Below, in pieces: positions 20,022-31,840 of a stretch of 64,000 bases of DNA; within the stretch, counting starts at the first letter, position 1; each line of letters opens with the position of its first letter. The DNA comes from Corylus avellana (lineage: Eukaryota > Streptophyta > Magnoliopsida > Fagales > Betulaceae): the NCBI RefSeq assembly GCF_901000735.1, contig NC_081545.1, positions 992,001 to 1,056,000 on the forward strand, given 5' to 3'. The notes below the pieces were generated by a model. That model ran no database searches, was not told the DNA's origin, and was given only the letters and a program-made list of their open reading frames with translations. Both the position numbers and the translations under genes were made by a program.

Positions 20022-20880
20022 AGTGTATACTGTAGTACAGTGTGGGCGGTAGGGACTCTCTTCATTCAACACACGTGTGGCGTGGGCTGTTGGGCGCTTT
20101 ATTTACGTGCTAGCCTTGATGGCACACTTGACACTTGATACGATGCATTGGAGTGATCTGATCATAACCATTCATTTTTAAATGGTTAAGATCATTCAAT
20201 CTAGTGGTTTGATCTAGACTACAGGATGCTTTTTAGGTCGATCCAGTGGTTGGCTTTACTGGATCGTAATTAAAGTTAATCGTAAGATCAAATCAACTTT
20301 GATCTAACGATTGAGTTGATCTTACGATTGAGATTAAATAATTAAGATCTAATGGTTATTATTAGATAATTAATTATTTAATCTAACGGTCAGAATTAAG
20401 TGTTTGTTGGATTAGCGATTTGATAACAGTTTATGAATGTTAAATTCGCAGTTTAATTTTGAAATTTTCTCGGCAGTTTTAGTAGATAATTATCTCTTAT
20501 TATTCTATTCTCTTTAGAACTCTTCTTTGTACTTATAAATTGTCAGAGTCTTTGTTTCTTGATAGAATAGAAAATATGATATGAGGGTGTTTGGGTTTAA
20601 TTTCATTTGTGCAAGATGCAATTAAACTATAGAAGTTGCACAAACGAAATTAAACCACAGAAGTTTTCTGAGGCTCCATTGTATCCTGAAAAAATATTTG
20701 CAGTTATCCATTTGCATACCATTTTTCGTGGGGGCAAATAATTTCTTAAGGAAAGTGACGCTGTTACACACCTTATGAGTAATTTCGATTTTATGTCTTT
20801 TAACTAAAAATTTCCATACCAAACACCTAAAGAAAAAAATCATTTTAAAAATAGTTGTACATCCAAAAAAATAGAGCTTA
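20022..20880. other. AT-rich spacer with repeated ATCTAACG-type motifs
   Basis: Contains a cluster of short near-repeats (GATCTAACGATTG, GATCTTACGATTG, GATCTAATGGTTA, AATCTAACGGTC) at 20290-20400 and a TATAAATTG at 20535. Together with the preceding LTR-like tail this may be retrotransposon LTR sequence, but no boundaries or coding regions are seen. Confidence 0.3.
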
Positions 20881-23770
20881 AATGCTCTTTCTGTTGATAT
20901 TACGTGCTAGCTTTGAGGGGATCAAAGATGCTTTACAAATTAGACGGTGATATCCATCAAATTTATGAACAACATGTTACTGGATGGCCAGCTATTTGTT
21001 TCACAGAACAAAGTTGTGCCTACCACGCACTTCAATGGCGTTTGAATGATTTTTTCTTATCGATTTTTTTTTTTTTTAAATCATAATAATTGCAGATCTC
21101 AGCAAGATATAAAATAAATAAATCACTTCAATGGGAAGTTCGAGTCAAGGTAATCTTTTAAAATTGCTGGGAATTCTAAAATATTTGCACTTAAGCCGAG
21201 GGAATCCTTTTTGCTTCGAATGTGAATTCATTTCTAAAGAGGTGAGAATCAACATTCCCTTGGTTTGAAAATGACAAAAAAGCTAGGCAAGTGCTTTACC
21301 TTCATAGTGACTTTACGTGCAATACACCGTTGGGGGAGATAAACGGTTCAGGATTTTTTACTCATAGTATATTAGTATTCATAGTTGAACACCACTTTAA
21401 CCAAAAAGTTTAAACTAATGGGCTATGGTCCACTTAGGTATATTAATTACTTTTTTTTTTCTTTTTTTAAAATTTTCTTAATGTGAGACTCAATACTTAC
21501 GAGTACACTCACAACATGCACCAGCCACGAGAGTTTTGCGCGTGTCAAGGGATGTTAGATCATAAGTAATTATAAGCAGTCCAATTATAAGATGCTGTTA
21601 CCATTTGTCCTCACCACCCCATACTTTGAGATTTGTTATGCATCATGATCAGATATGGTGCCTCTATTCCAAATGAAGTGTTGGAGGGATGAAGGAGATG
21701 CGTACACTCAAATACAAGTGGTGGTAGTTGAAGTGAAGGTGTCACTCTCTCCACTCTGCCAATATGATCAGATATGGTCCTATGTAGACTTGTGATCGAT
21801 GTGCTTATCATTCTTCTTTCAACTCTTTCTCTTGGGTACACTATGTACAACAGGGGATTACATTAAATGATAATGTCTTCAGAAAACGATTGGCGGCGTT
21901 TCTCCAAAGCATGTCGATCTTGACTATTCACGAACACATTAAAAGCCAAGGAATAGCAATCAGGGTAGCCAGAATGGAAGGCTCAACCAATCAAGTCCAA
22001 TCATGGGAGCATCACGAAGGTCCTTTTTCCGCATGAATGCCCAGAAGCATTTTTGAATCTTCTTGCCAACAACTATCCATCATTTCCACACTTGACCCAT
22101 TCACTAATTAATCCATCCACCTAATTTTCTTTCGGAATAATGTTAGTCTTCTCACTTATTTCACATGAACTTCCACCATCATGACATGTTTTAAGTAATT
22201 TTACTTTCTTTTTTAAAAAACTAATTTATACACTGCTGAAATTAAGCAAAATAAGAACGTTTGCAAGGTGACATTTTTTATACACAACAGAAATCATTGG
22301 CCACATCTATAGTTGCTGTGGCCATACCCACTGATAAGCGTAAGACCGCTTGCCACCTAAGACTTTTATGGGTCAAAAATAATCTTTTTATTGTACTATA
22401 GCATATCCCAAGTCATAAACCAATTCCACCAATACGAATGTTCCCGAACTTGACCAAATCCACCAATATAATTTTTTCCTTTACAAATCTAGAGTATTGT
22501 GTTTTGTTTTCTTCTCAAGTCTTCAAGTCGTTTGCGTGTGCAGGGATCAGAGATGGCACCTCCAATCAAAATGAACGGTTTGAGGGATGACAGAGACATG
22601 AGTCTTGTATCAGGTGTTTCACAAGCAAATATGACCCCTCGTTGTCGAAGTCAAGCTGCCACTCTCTCCCGTTTGCGCGTGTCATTTGGTTAACTTTGTT
22701 TTTCCAAGTCTTCTCTTCATAACCTACACGGATAGAATGATCAATGAGTCATATATATATATATATGCTTATCAAATTAGACACGTGTCACCATTTTATT
22801 GATTACGCTTATTAAATTTTCCCATTATGAATTTATTTGTTTCACGGAACAAAGTTGTGCCTACCACACATTTTAATGGAGGCGTTTGAATGATATTTTT
22901 TCTTATGGATGATTTTTTTTTTTTTTCAAAAAAAGGAAATAATTGCAGATCACTATTAAATTACCAATTATCCCAAAAGCTTAAGCTGATAGGAATAGAT
23001 TAATTTAATCACTTAATCATTCCCTTTTAATAGGTGAGACCCAACAGGCCAACACGTGGAGTATTTAAATTGAATGGGGGGAGATTTGACGGAATCAAGG
23101 TTCGATCTCATGACTTTTGGTTTTAATACTATATTAAATTACCAATTATCGGAAAAGCTTAAGCTAATATGAAGAGGTAAATTTAATGTTAATCATTACT
23201 TTAACAATCACAACAAGATATAAAATAAACAAATATATAAATCACTTTAATGGGAAGTTTGAATGAAGGTAATCTTTCACAACCGATGGGAATTCTAAAA
23301 AGATTGCACTTAAGCGGAGGGAATTATTTTTGCTTGAAAATGATAAAAAAGCTAGGCAGGTGCTATAACTTGGTAGTGACTTAAAATGCAGTGCACCAGC
23401 CACCAAAGTCATTTGCGTGTGTTGAGGGATGTTAGATCACAAGTTGTTACAAGCAGTTCCATTATAAGATGTTGTTACCATTTGTCCTCACCGTCCGATA
23501 CTTTGAGATTTGGTATGCCAAATGATCAAGCGAAGACTTGTGATGTGCTTATCTTTCTTCTTCCAAGTCTTCTAGATCTCTACCATTTTTGAATCAATAT
23601 CAACAGAAAGAAGGCTCCACCAAGTCCAATCAAGGCAGCTTAATGACAAGTTCCTCCTCTACCATTTTCTTCCATCTTCAACATACATGTGATTCTCCAT
23701 GTCAGAATGAGCACTTTTTAGTGTGTAGTAGAAAAAGTAGTAAAATATATATTAACTATGAAAAAGAAGA
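20880..23770. repeat. Imperfect ~1.9-kb duplication inside a gene-free spacer
   Basis: Blocks near 20990-21330 recur at 22840-23380 (for example CGGAACAAAGTTGTGCCTACCAC and AAGCTAGGCAGGTGCT). Blocks at 21590-21850 recur at 22500-22740 and 23440-23600, with relatives at 6640-6850 and 18850-19060 (TTTGTCCTCACC, ATCTTTCTTCTTCCAAGTC). Short open frames here are not conserved between copies. No gene is supported. Confidence 0.45.
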
Positions 23771-25246
23771 CTAACCTTTCGCAAAATCACTTACTTTTTT
23801 ACTTGGAGGAAATATTGTGTGAGGGCCAAGTCAAGTCAAGTCAATTAAGCACCATTTTGTGTTAACACTTTTCAAATAATATGAGGGGGAAACAATATTG
23901 TTCCAATTTGAGTATCTCGCCAAAGAATATGTGGTTTCGCTTTTCAAATAAAGCAGTTATTCTTATTTGATGGCAAATAAAGAACAACATGTGAAGATGG
24001 GTTTGCTTCCACCACTTCAATAATTTATTTATTTTTTGTCAGCACTTCCTATTAAATTAATTACTTGCTATGATTTTTATTATTATTATTATTTTGTTAA
24101 TCCCATTACCAGTATCTTTTCTAAGCACCAAATTGCTTTTGCTAAAGTTGGTGCTCCTCTTGCTGATTAAGTGGTACGTTAGGCTGTTTCCCATTAAAAC
24201 AATAAATAAATGCAAAATAACATAAGTTGTTTTAGACTGTTAAAAAATCAGGCTAGAAGAAGAGACAAAGTCTTAGAATATTCTTAAGGAAAATGTGTTG
24301 GGAAAAAGATATAGGAATTGCAATAACAGATAATGTTCCTTACAAAAACCAATAAAAAGAATTAGGGTAAAGCCCATATATAAATGATTTAAGGCTATCA
24401 TATTTATCAGAATATTCATTGAATTTTAGAAAGTGATAAAATTGTTCTTTAAGCTTTCGGAGTTTATAAGACTAGTCCTTCCATCATGTACAGTACTTAG
24501 GCCACTCGTTACCTGTACAAAATGCGTCACGTCTCACCCTATCAAATGTTGCTACGTGTACATTCAACAAATCTCCTAAAACTTTTTTTTTTTGCTAATA
24601 TGGTTTAATTTTTCTAAAGTAGGTGCCCCTGCTGATCAAGTGGTTAGGCTGTTTCTCAGAAGAAAAAAAAACAATGGAAAGTAACAAACGCGGTCTTACC
24701 ACTAAGTTGCTTTTAAATTTCTTATGTACTCATTACTTCAGACTGTTTCTGGTCATTTGACTTCCTTAACAAACACTCTGTTTCTATCAAATATAAACAC
24801 AATCGTATATGCTCTTTTTTGGATATCCACCCCAACATATTCTCAAAACTTTCATTCTGATCTTGTGTTCTTATATAGAAGTCCCTCAGGCATTCTAATT
24901 CGATTGACAGGGATAAGATACTCTTGTTTAGATTTTACGCATAAAATTTCTACTCACCCACTGTAGTTTCTCTCTCTGTTTTTTTTTTTTTTTTTTCTTG
25001 GTTAATATTGCATAGGATCCTTTAAATATATAACAAAGGAAGTTGTCTAAAATAAGGGGGAGAAAACACAGACACATGCAAACTAACAAACACAAACACT
25101 AAGATATTACATTGAAACTTGTATAGGCTTACAAAAACATAAACATTTATACTTCAAAAAAAAAAACATTTATAATTTATCTAAAACATTTTATTTAACT
25201 AATTTTAAATTTATGACCTTCTCCAATTCACCATTCGTCGAGTTTG
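23771..25246 (-). repeat. RLP4 downstream flank (block A), repeated at 32220-33295 and inverted at 49985-51430
   Basis: Contains GGTGCCCCTGCTGATCAAG, a pattern also found in shorter form across the window, a T tract at 24979-24997 and the RLP4 3' flank (TTGTATAGGCTTACAAAAAC). Three copies exist, one of them inverted. No gene is seen. Confidence 0.6.
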
Positions 25247-28042
25247 CTACATCTTTCCAAAAGTCCTCACAAACCAATCATATTTCCTTGCTATCACAGT
25301 TTGCCCGATAATAACTCCTATTACAAATCCACATCCATACCCAATAACAACTACTTTCCAGCCAAAGTCAAATGGAGACTCTGAGCTCCGATTGTTTTCA
25401 AAGGGAGAAGGTGGATTTTGAGTGTAGTTGAAATCTCCACATTTTTTTGATAATGGGTTTCCACACAATCCTGGATTACCTCCAAATGAATTATTCTGAA
25501 ATGTGTCAAATTGACTTCCATGTGGTATAGGTCCCGTGAGACAGTTGTTGGAGACATTAAAAGACGCAAGGAAAAATAGTTGTGTAAGTTGTGGAGGTAT
25601 CTCTCCAAGCAACTTGTTTTGGGAAAGGTCCATTGATTCAATATGTGCCAAGTTCCCCAAGGATGATGGAATATGACCATTGAGAGCATTATTGGAAAGA
25701 TTTAGCACATGAAGTCCTTTAAGACTCCCCACAAGTTCTGGAATTTCTCCTTCAAATTGATTGCATGAGAAATCAATGACCCTTAACTCATCTTGTATTT
25801 TTTCATAATCTAACTTTATGCCTTTGTTTGCCAATGTCACTGTGTAATCAAAAGTATCAACCCATCCGTCTATGTGAAACTCTCCCACCATGTATGATAA
25901 GCTATGTGGACCAACAACTTTCATGGCAATCCAATGCAGGAAATACTCGGCGGGTAAATTTCCAGAGATACTATTATGAGACAGATCAATGATATGCAAC
26001 TCAGGGAATGTATAATTGATTTCAGGAATCTTTATTGCACCATGGAATGCATTAGAACGGATGATGAGGACCTTCAACTGAGAAAGAGTTCCCAACCAAA
26101 AGGGAAATGTATCATTGATTTGATTATTACCAACATGAAGGTACTCTAGCATCATGCAATTAGCTAATGATCTTGGTAGTTGACCTTGGAATTGGTTTTC
26201 ACTCAAGTCAATCATCTTTAAGCTACTCCCCATTGCCCATGTTTTTGGGATGGTGCCATGAAAGTTGTTTCTTCGTAGTTGAAGTGTAAACAAAGAGCTG
26301 AAGTTTCCTAAACATGGATGAAGCTTGCCACTCAAGTTGTTATAGGACAAATCAAGCTTATAAAGTGAACTCAAATTGCAAATCAACGGTGACATTTCTC
26401 TTATCAAGTTCCTTTGGACTATATAAAACTTGATAGATGGCTGTGGAATGGGGAGTGATCCTTGCAGCATGTTCCTTTCAAGCAATAAGCTTTTTAAATT
26501 AGGCCATGGGAGAACAACTTGATATTGTTCAAAGCCTATTAGAAGATTGTCAGAAAGGATTAGAAACTGAAGAGCTTCTATACTAGTATTATAAAACCAT
26601 TTGGGTATTGGGCCTTGGAGATTGTTGCTACTTAGATCAAGAATACGCAATTTGTTTTGGTTGCGTAGAAAATCAGGGAACTTATGTAAGTTGCAAAAAT
26701 CCAATCTTAGAGTATCCAACTGTGGAAGAGTGTCATTTGAATTGGCCTTGGTTTGCCATGTAAAATTGTTGGATGATAGCAGAAGCACACTTAAACTTTT
26801 GATCTTAGGAAACATGTCAAACTCCAGCGTTCCACTCAAGTTATTGTATGAAAGGTCTAACGAAGTTAGTTGAGTCAAGTTAGCAAACAAGGAAGAAGGG
26901 ATGTGGCCACTCAATTTATTGTATGAAAGGTCTAACAAAGTTAGGTGAGTCAAGTTAGCTAACAAGGAAGAAGGGATGTGGCCACTCAATTTATTGTATG
27001 AAAGGTCTAACAAAGTTAGGTGAGTCAAGTTAGCTAACAAGGAAGAAGGGATGTGGCTTGTAAGAGTGTTCCCTGACATATCTAGAACAGTGAGTTGGGT
27101 GAGATTACTCAGTGAAGGTGGGATAGATCCAGAGAAATGGTTACCTTTAAAATTTAGAACATGTAAAGAGCTTAGGTTTCCAATTGAAGTTGGTAGTTTA
27201 CCATAAAAACTTGCGTAGTTGAGTTCCAAAACCTCAAGAGAACTATTAGAGTGAAATTCGGGCAAATAACCAGTGAGATTGAAATTCCCTCCTAACCTAA
27301 GAACCCGCAAGTTTGGTAGCTGAAAAATACTTGTTGGGAATTCCCCATGCAATTCACAATATTCTAGATTTAGGGTTGTCAAAGAAGACAAATTCGCCAA
27401 ACTTTTAGAAACAGGGGACGAAAAATTGATGTCAGGGAGCAAAAGGTCTTCCAGGGTAGTGAAGTTTTGAACTAGATTGCTCAAGTCACTTAGAGTATAT
27501 AAACCATAATTACCAGACAGATCGATGGAAGACAACTTGGAGAGATGTGAAAGCTCTGAGGGGATTTGTCCTGAAAACACAGAGTAGGAGAGGTTAAGAT
27601 AGGTTAGCCTCAAAAGATCGCCAACTCCGAATGGGATTTGAGAGCCATTGAAGTTGTTATATGCAAGATTAAGCCTTTCTAGCTGACGAAGGCGGAAGAG
27701 GCTATTGCTGGAATTAATAGAACCATAGAGAAAGCTGCTTGTGAGGTCAAGGCCAATGACATGACCTGTCTCCTCATTGCACTCAACCCCGTCCCATGAG
27801 CAGCAATCACTATTCCCTCCTTCTAGACTCCATGATGCAACATCCTTAGGATACCCAAAAGGATGATGAGAAGCAGACTTGTTTAGGATAAAACTATCCT
27901 TGAATTGCAACAAAGCAGATCTCTCATCATCATGACAAAGTGGCTGCAGAGAAGACAAAGAGGCAGTGAGCAAAACAAGGAACAATATAGAGAGAAGAAA
28001 AAGAAAGCGCATGAACATGAAGCGATACAAACAGGTATCCAT
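25247..28042 (-). CDS. LRR receptor-like protein (RLP4), intact, 931 aa
   Basis: Kinase-less receptor of the RLP2/RLP5 subfamily. Signal peptide 1-33, PLCHDDERSALLQFKDSF and CCSWDGVECN cap, LRRs, island (EYFLHWIAMKVVGPHSLSYM), four C-terminal LRRs, LCGNPLSKKCGD cap, juxtamembrane segment with PFENNRSSESP, GFVIGVIIG membrane helix and RKYDWFVRTFGKM tail. Its hallmark is a 25-residue LRR (HIPSSLLANLTHLTLLDLSY and following) present in three near-identical tandem copies at about residues 330-405 (75-bp DNA period, near 26830-27066), where RLP5 has one. It lacks the 97-residue duplication of RLP1 and RLP3. RLP4 is the left member of a large inverted pair with RLP5. The ligand is unknown. Confidence 0.93.
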   Translation of the reverse strand: MDTCLYRFMFMRFLFLLSILFLVLLTASLSSLQPLCHDDERSALLQFKDSFILNKSASHHPFGYPKDVASWSLEGGNSDCCSWDGVECNEETGHVIGLDLTSSFLYGSINSSNSLFRLRQLERLNLAYNNFNGSQIPFGVGDLLRLTYLNLSYSVFSGQIPSELSHLSKLSSIDLSGNYGLYTLSDLSNLVQNFTTLEDLLLPDINFSSPVSKSLANLSSLTTLNLEYCELHGEFPTSIFQLPNLRVLRLGGNFNLTGYLPEFHSNSSLEVLELNYASFYGKLPTSIGNLSSLHVLNFKGNHFSGSIPPSLSNLTQLTVLDMSGNTLTSHIPSSLLANLTHLTLLDLSYNKLSGHIPSSLLANLTHLTLLDLSYNKLSGHIPSSLFANLTQLTSLDLSYNNLSGTLEFDMFPKIKSLSVLLLSSNNFTWQTKANSNDTLPQLDTLRLDFCNLHKFPDFLRNQNKLRILDLSSNNLQGPIPKWFYNTSIEALQFLILSDNLLIGFEQYQVVLPWPNLKSLLLERNMLQGSLPIPQPSIKFYIVQRNLIREMSPLICNLSSLYKLDLSYNNLSGKLHPCLGNFSSLFTLQLRRNNFHGTIPKTWAMGSSLKMIDLSENQFQGQLPRSLANCMMLEYLHVGNNQINDTFPFWLGTLSQLKVLIIRSNAFHGAIKIPEINYTFPELHIIDLSHNSISGNLPAEYFLHWIAMKVVGPHSLSYMVGEFHIDGWVDTFDYTVTLANKGIKLDYEKIQDELRVIDFSCNQFEGEIPELVGSLKGLHVLNLSNNALNGHIPSSLGNLAHIESMDLSQNKLLGEIPPQLTQLFFLASFNVSNNCLTGPIPHGSQFDTFQNNSFGGNPGLCGNPLSKKCGDFNYTQNPPSPFENNRSSESPFDFGWKVVVIGYGCGFVIGVIIGQTVIARKYDWFVRTFGKM

Positions 28043-28088
28043 TATGTTTTAGTATGTTTTTGGCTGTTTAATTTGATGAGGCCAACTG

Positions 28089-28123
28089 AACTACAAGTGA
28101 AGGGGGTTTTATAGGGTAGGAAG
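28089..28123 (-). promoter_or_regulatory. RLP4 core promoter
   Basis: Minus-strand TATAAAA (28117-28123) followed by CCCCCTTCACTTGTAGTTC. The leader after it is conserved with RLP1 and RLP5 (CCAAAAACATACTAAAACAT just before the ATG). Confidence 0.6.
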
Positions 28124-28454
28124 GATATACGTACGCTTTACATAGGTTTGGCGACTCCAAATGGGATTTGAAAAAAGGGCTCAGAAGCATCCATTATTGA
28201 ATACCGCAATTTGATTTCACATCACTAGCTGTTGTGGTGGTTTCACTTTCACACTTTTTATCAAGTCTTGTTTTCCCATTTCTTTTAATTGCTTTTCTAT
28301 GTCTTCCACTTGCTACTTATATGTTAGGTGTCCACAGCGTACGTGTTGTAGAAAAGATTGGAAAAATTGGGTTAGAGGATGACGAAAAGACTTGGAAACT
28401 TGTTAACCACAATATAATCGTGTTGTAGAATTAAATGTTGATGCGAAAATTAGA
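28124..28454 (-). other. RLP4 upstream region
   Basis: Shares blocks with upstream regions of RLP1, RLP3 and RLP5 and is the inverted counterpart of 46700-47050. It ends at a junction near 28455 where RLP upstream sequence is fused to the RLP pseudogene; the identical junction exists at about 46700, so it predates the inverted duplication. Confidence 0.5.
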
Positions 28455-29490
28455 ATAATTCAGGAATTGGGACTGATCCTTGCAGCATGTTACTGCCAAG
28501 ATCTAAACTTTCTAGAATAACCAAGGGAGAACAATTGGAGATTGTCCAAAGCCTATTAGAGAATTGTCCTAAAGGCTTAGAGCCTCTAAGCGATTATGTA
28601 CTTTCATTATGTACATCCATCTGGGTATTAAGTCTCGAATATTGTTGTCTCACAACCCAAGCCAACTCAATTTGTTTTGGTTGCATAAGAAATTTGGGAA
28701 CTTATGTAAGTTACAAGCACCCAATCCTAGAATGTTAAACTGTTCAGGAGTATCATTTGAATTGGCCTTGGTTAGCAATGCCAAATTGTTGTCTTGTAGC
28801 TAGGGCAAACCAACTTAAACTTTTGAGGTTAAGAAACATATCAAATTCTAGCATCCCACTCAATTTATTGGCTAAAATATGGTCCAGCTAAGTTAGTTGA
28901 GTCAAGTTAGCTAAAAATAACGCAGGGATGTGACCTATAAGAGTGTTTTATGACTGATCTAGTAGAGTTAGTTGTGTGAGATTATCGAGTGAAGGTGGGA
29001 TAGATCGAGAGAAATGGCAATCCCAAATAGTTAAAACATGTAGATAACTTAATTTTTCAATTGAAGTTGGTAGTTTACTATAAAAAATAAATTAAAAAAT
29101 AAAAATAAAAACTTGTAAGCCGGAGTATCAAAACCTCAAGAGAATTGATTGAGTAAAATTCAGGCAAATGACCAATAGGATCTTGATTGTACGTTACTCC
29201 AAGGAACTGTAGGTTTGTTAGCCCCAAAAAAAAAAAAAAAGTCTCGGTTGGTAATTCTTCATGTACCGAACAGTTTTTTAGGATATTGACGCGAGAGAGT
29301 AAAAGTTCTTCTAGGCTAGTTAAGTTCTGGACTAAACTTCTTAGTTCACTTTCAGTATATAAACCATAATTACCAGACATATCGAGAGAAGACAACTTGG
29401 AGAGGTGTGAAATCTCTGAGGGAATTTGTTCTGAAAGCACGGAGATTAAGAGGTTGAGATAGGTTAATTAGCCTCAAAAGATTGGCTGTT
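28455..29490 (-). pseudogene. RLP pseudogene, middle part only
   Basis: Minus-strand fragments give SEQIPSEISHLSKLSSLDMS, GNYGLYTESELRSLVQN, LTSLEELLLSRVNI and GHLPEFYSINSLEVLIL, then after several frame breaks an LSWLGL-type LRR and SLIGFGQSPIVLPW. Signal peptide, cap, island, membrane helix and tail are absent. An A15 tract near 29224 replaces normal LRR codons. Stops occur in the mid section. The inverted counterpart at 53420-54803 keeps in addition a C-terminal segment. Clearly non-functional. Confidence 0.8.
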
Positions 29491-29780
29491 GTAGGACCAC
29501 TTCTTATCATGAACTTCTCATAGCATTAATTTCCATAACCAAATTAATGTCAAAAAGTATGACATATATATATATATATATACCTTCTTCTCTCATCACA
29601 CCCCTTGATCTCCTTCTAATCATAGCTGAACCTCCATTAATGTCCATCATCCAACTATGTGAAGTACTTTAAGGACTATATGGGCAGGTTCAAAAAATGT
29701 AACATGGAGTATTGGAGTCACTACAAGAATCTGTTTCATCAGCATCTACATTATTAGCGGTGATATTTTACATATGGTTT
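29491..29780. other. Spacer adjoining the RLP pseudogene
   Basis: No gene. It contains an AT microsatellite at 29564-29581 and blocks (CACTACAAGAATCTGTTTCATCA, split across 29720-29745) that recur at 39561-39960 and, inverted, at 52720-52935 and 53130-53400. Confidence 0.45.
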
Positions 29781-30436
29781 AGGATAAAGTTCACATACTC
29801 TCTTCAAATTACCACCCCTCTAAACTTTTAATTGTGATAATATCCTCCTTAAACTATCAAAATATTGTCAACATCCTCCCAAACTTAGCAAAAAGATAAA
29901 AATGCTTCTATATATTTCTCAATAAGACAAAAATGTTCCTATAAATTAAAACAATTAAAATATTTTTTTAATTTAAAAAAAAAAAACGAAAATTTTAATT
30001 TAAAAAGAACAATTTTTTTTTTTAAAAAAAAAATGAATATTTATAAATAAAAAAAAATAAAAAAAATAAAAAACACAAACTTTTATTTTATTTTTTTTTT
30101 TAATTTTGTTTTAGAAAATGAAAATTTTTATTTTCTTTAATTTTTTTTAAAACATAAAATTTTAATTAAAACAGCTATAAAACTAACGGTAGTCTCGTCA
30201 TTGCCACCCTTTGGATTTTATTTATTTTTTATTTATTATTATTTTTTTAGTTTTAGTTTTTTTCTAGAAGTTTTAGTATTTTTTGTTTTTATTTTACTAA
30301 GGGTAGTCTCATCATTGGTGGGAACATTAACAATTTTTGGTAGTTTGGAGGGAGGGAACATTGCCACAATTGAAACTTTGGAGGGACATTATCAATTGGG
30401 TGGTAATTTGAGGGAGGGTATGTGAACTTTTCCCTA
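29781..30436. mobile_element. Foldback element with long AT-rich terminal inverted repeats
   Basis: The left end (AAAGTTCACATACTCTC...AAATTACCACCC) is the inverted counterpart of the right end (GGGTGGTAATTTGAGGGAGGG...TGTGAACTTT). The arms are about 100 bp with homopolymer-rich sequence between. Partial copies are at 52560-52710 and 53037-53115. No transposase is encoded and no clear target-site duplication is seen. Confidence 0.6.
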
Positions 30437-31840
30437 TGATTTATTACAATTATTTGATTAATTATAGGTCTTACTAACCACTAGTGTCTTGAGAAAAATG
30501 TTTGATATTATTAACCGTTTACAATTTTAAAAGAATATAATATTTGATGGCGTTGTTTGCTATAAGTAATATACTGTATTTTTTTCTTATATATTATCTC
30601 ACAATGATGATATGATAATATCAATCAATTCTTAATTTTTTTTGATTAACAAGAATTGGTTTAAGAGTTAGTAAAAACAGTTACATTAATATTGTAAGAT
30701 AATTATAAAATAAAAATATAATTTTTAACTTTACTTATTCGGTATATATATGCCTAATAAGGTCGTGTATCTGCTTGTTATGTACCAATTACCAAATACG
30801 AATGTCAGTCCCATTGGGCTATTGATTTTGTCAAGACCCACATCTATTTCATTTACATTTCCCTATATTCAGAGGAAATTATAATTTGATATAAACAATC
30901 ACATTGGTTTCTACACAAACTATTCCTGCTTGTTCACATAACAAAAATAAAAACAAAAACCATTTTATGTGTGGTACGAGGAAATGATTATATACTTATT
31001 CAGTATATATAAATGCTTAAGGGGTCACGTCAATATTATAAAATAATTATATTCTTATTCGGTATATATATATATATATAGAGAGAGAGAGAAAAGGTCG
31101 TGTATCTGCTTGTTATGTACCAAATACGAATGTCAGTCCCATTGTTTTCGTCAAGACCCACATCTATTTCATTTACATTTCCCTAGATTCAGTGGAAATT
31201 ACAATTTGATATAAACAGTCACATTGGTTCTACACAAACCATTCCTGCTTGTTCACATAACAAAAAGAAAATAAAAAAATAAAAACAAAACCATTTTACG
31301 CGTAGTACGAGGAAATGATTATGTGAATATTAGTGTTAACACGGTCATGTTTGCTTATAATTAACTGTAAATTGGGGAAATTGGAGAAGGCTGTTAAGGT
31401 GTTTAGGAAGATGTAGATCATTATTTTAAACCAAATGCTGCATTTTAGAAAGAATATGGACGTTGACATAAATCAATATGATCCATTTCTCCAGTAGTTC
31501 ACTCTTCACACATTGTTCTTAATTATTAGACCTTGATATATTATGAATATAAAATAGGATTCACTTTTCGGACGAGCACGTGAACCAATCTAATTTATGG
31601 CTTATGGGATTGGTTTAGCCGTCTCAAGTGTTAATTTTAAAGTTTGATGACCTAAGCATCAAATATGAAGTTAGGGAGAGCTAATTGTATTTTTCTCATT
31701 AAAAGGTCAATTGTTAGTAAACACAAAAAAAAAACTCAGACACATGCAAACTCACACAAATGGTGAGATATTACATTTAAATTTTTATAAACTCAGACAC
31801 AGTCAATTGTTACGTTTGATGACGTCGTTCGGTGCCTCCG
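30437..31840. repeat. Spacer with a ~340-bp tandem duplication (30740-30965 and 31070-31310)
   Basis: Both copies run from GGTCGTGTATCTGCTTGTTA through CACATCTATTTCATTTACA to CATAACAAAAA, with a TA/GA microsatellite (31062-31094) in front of the second. A third relative lies at 40215-41110, interrupted there by a foldback element. No gene is supported. Confidence 0.6.
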
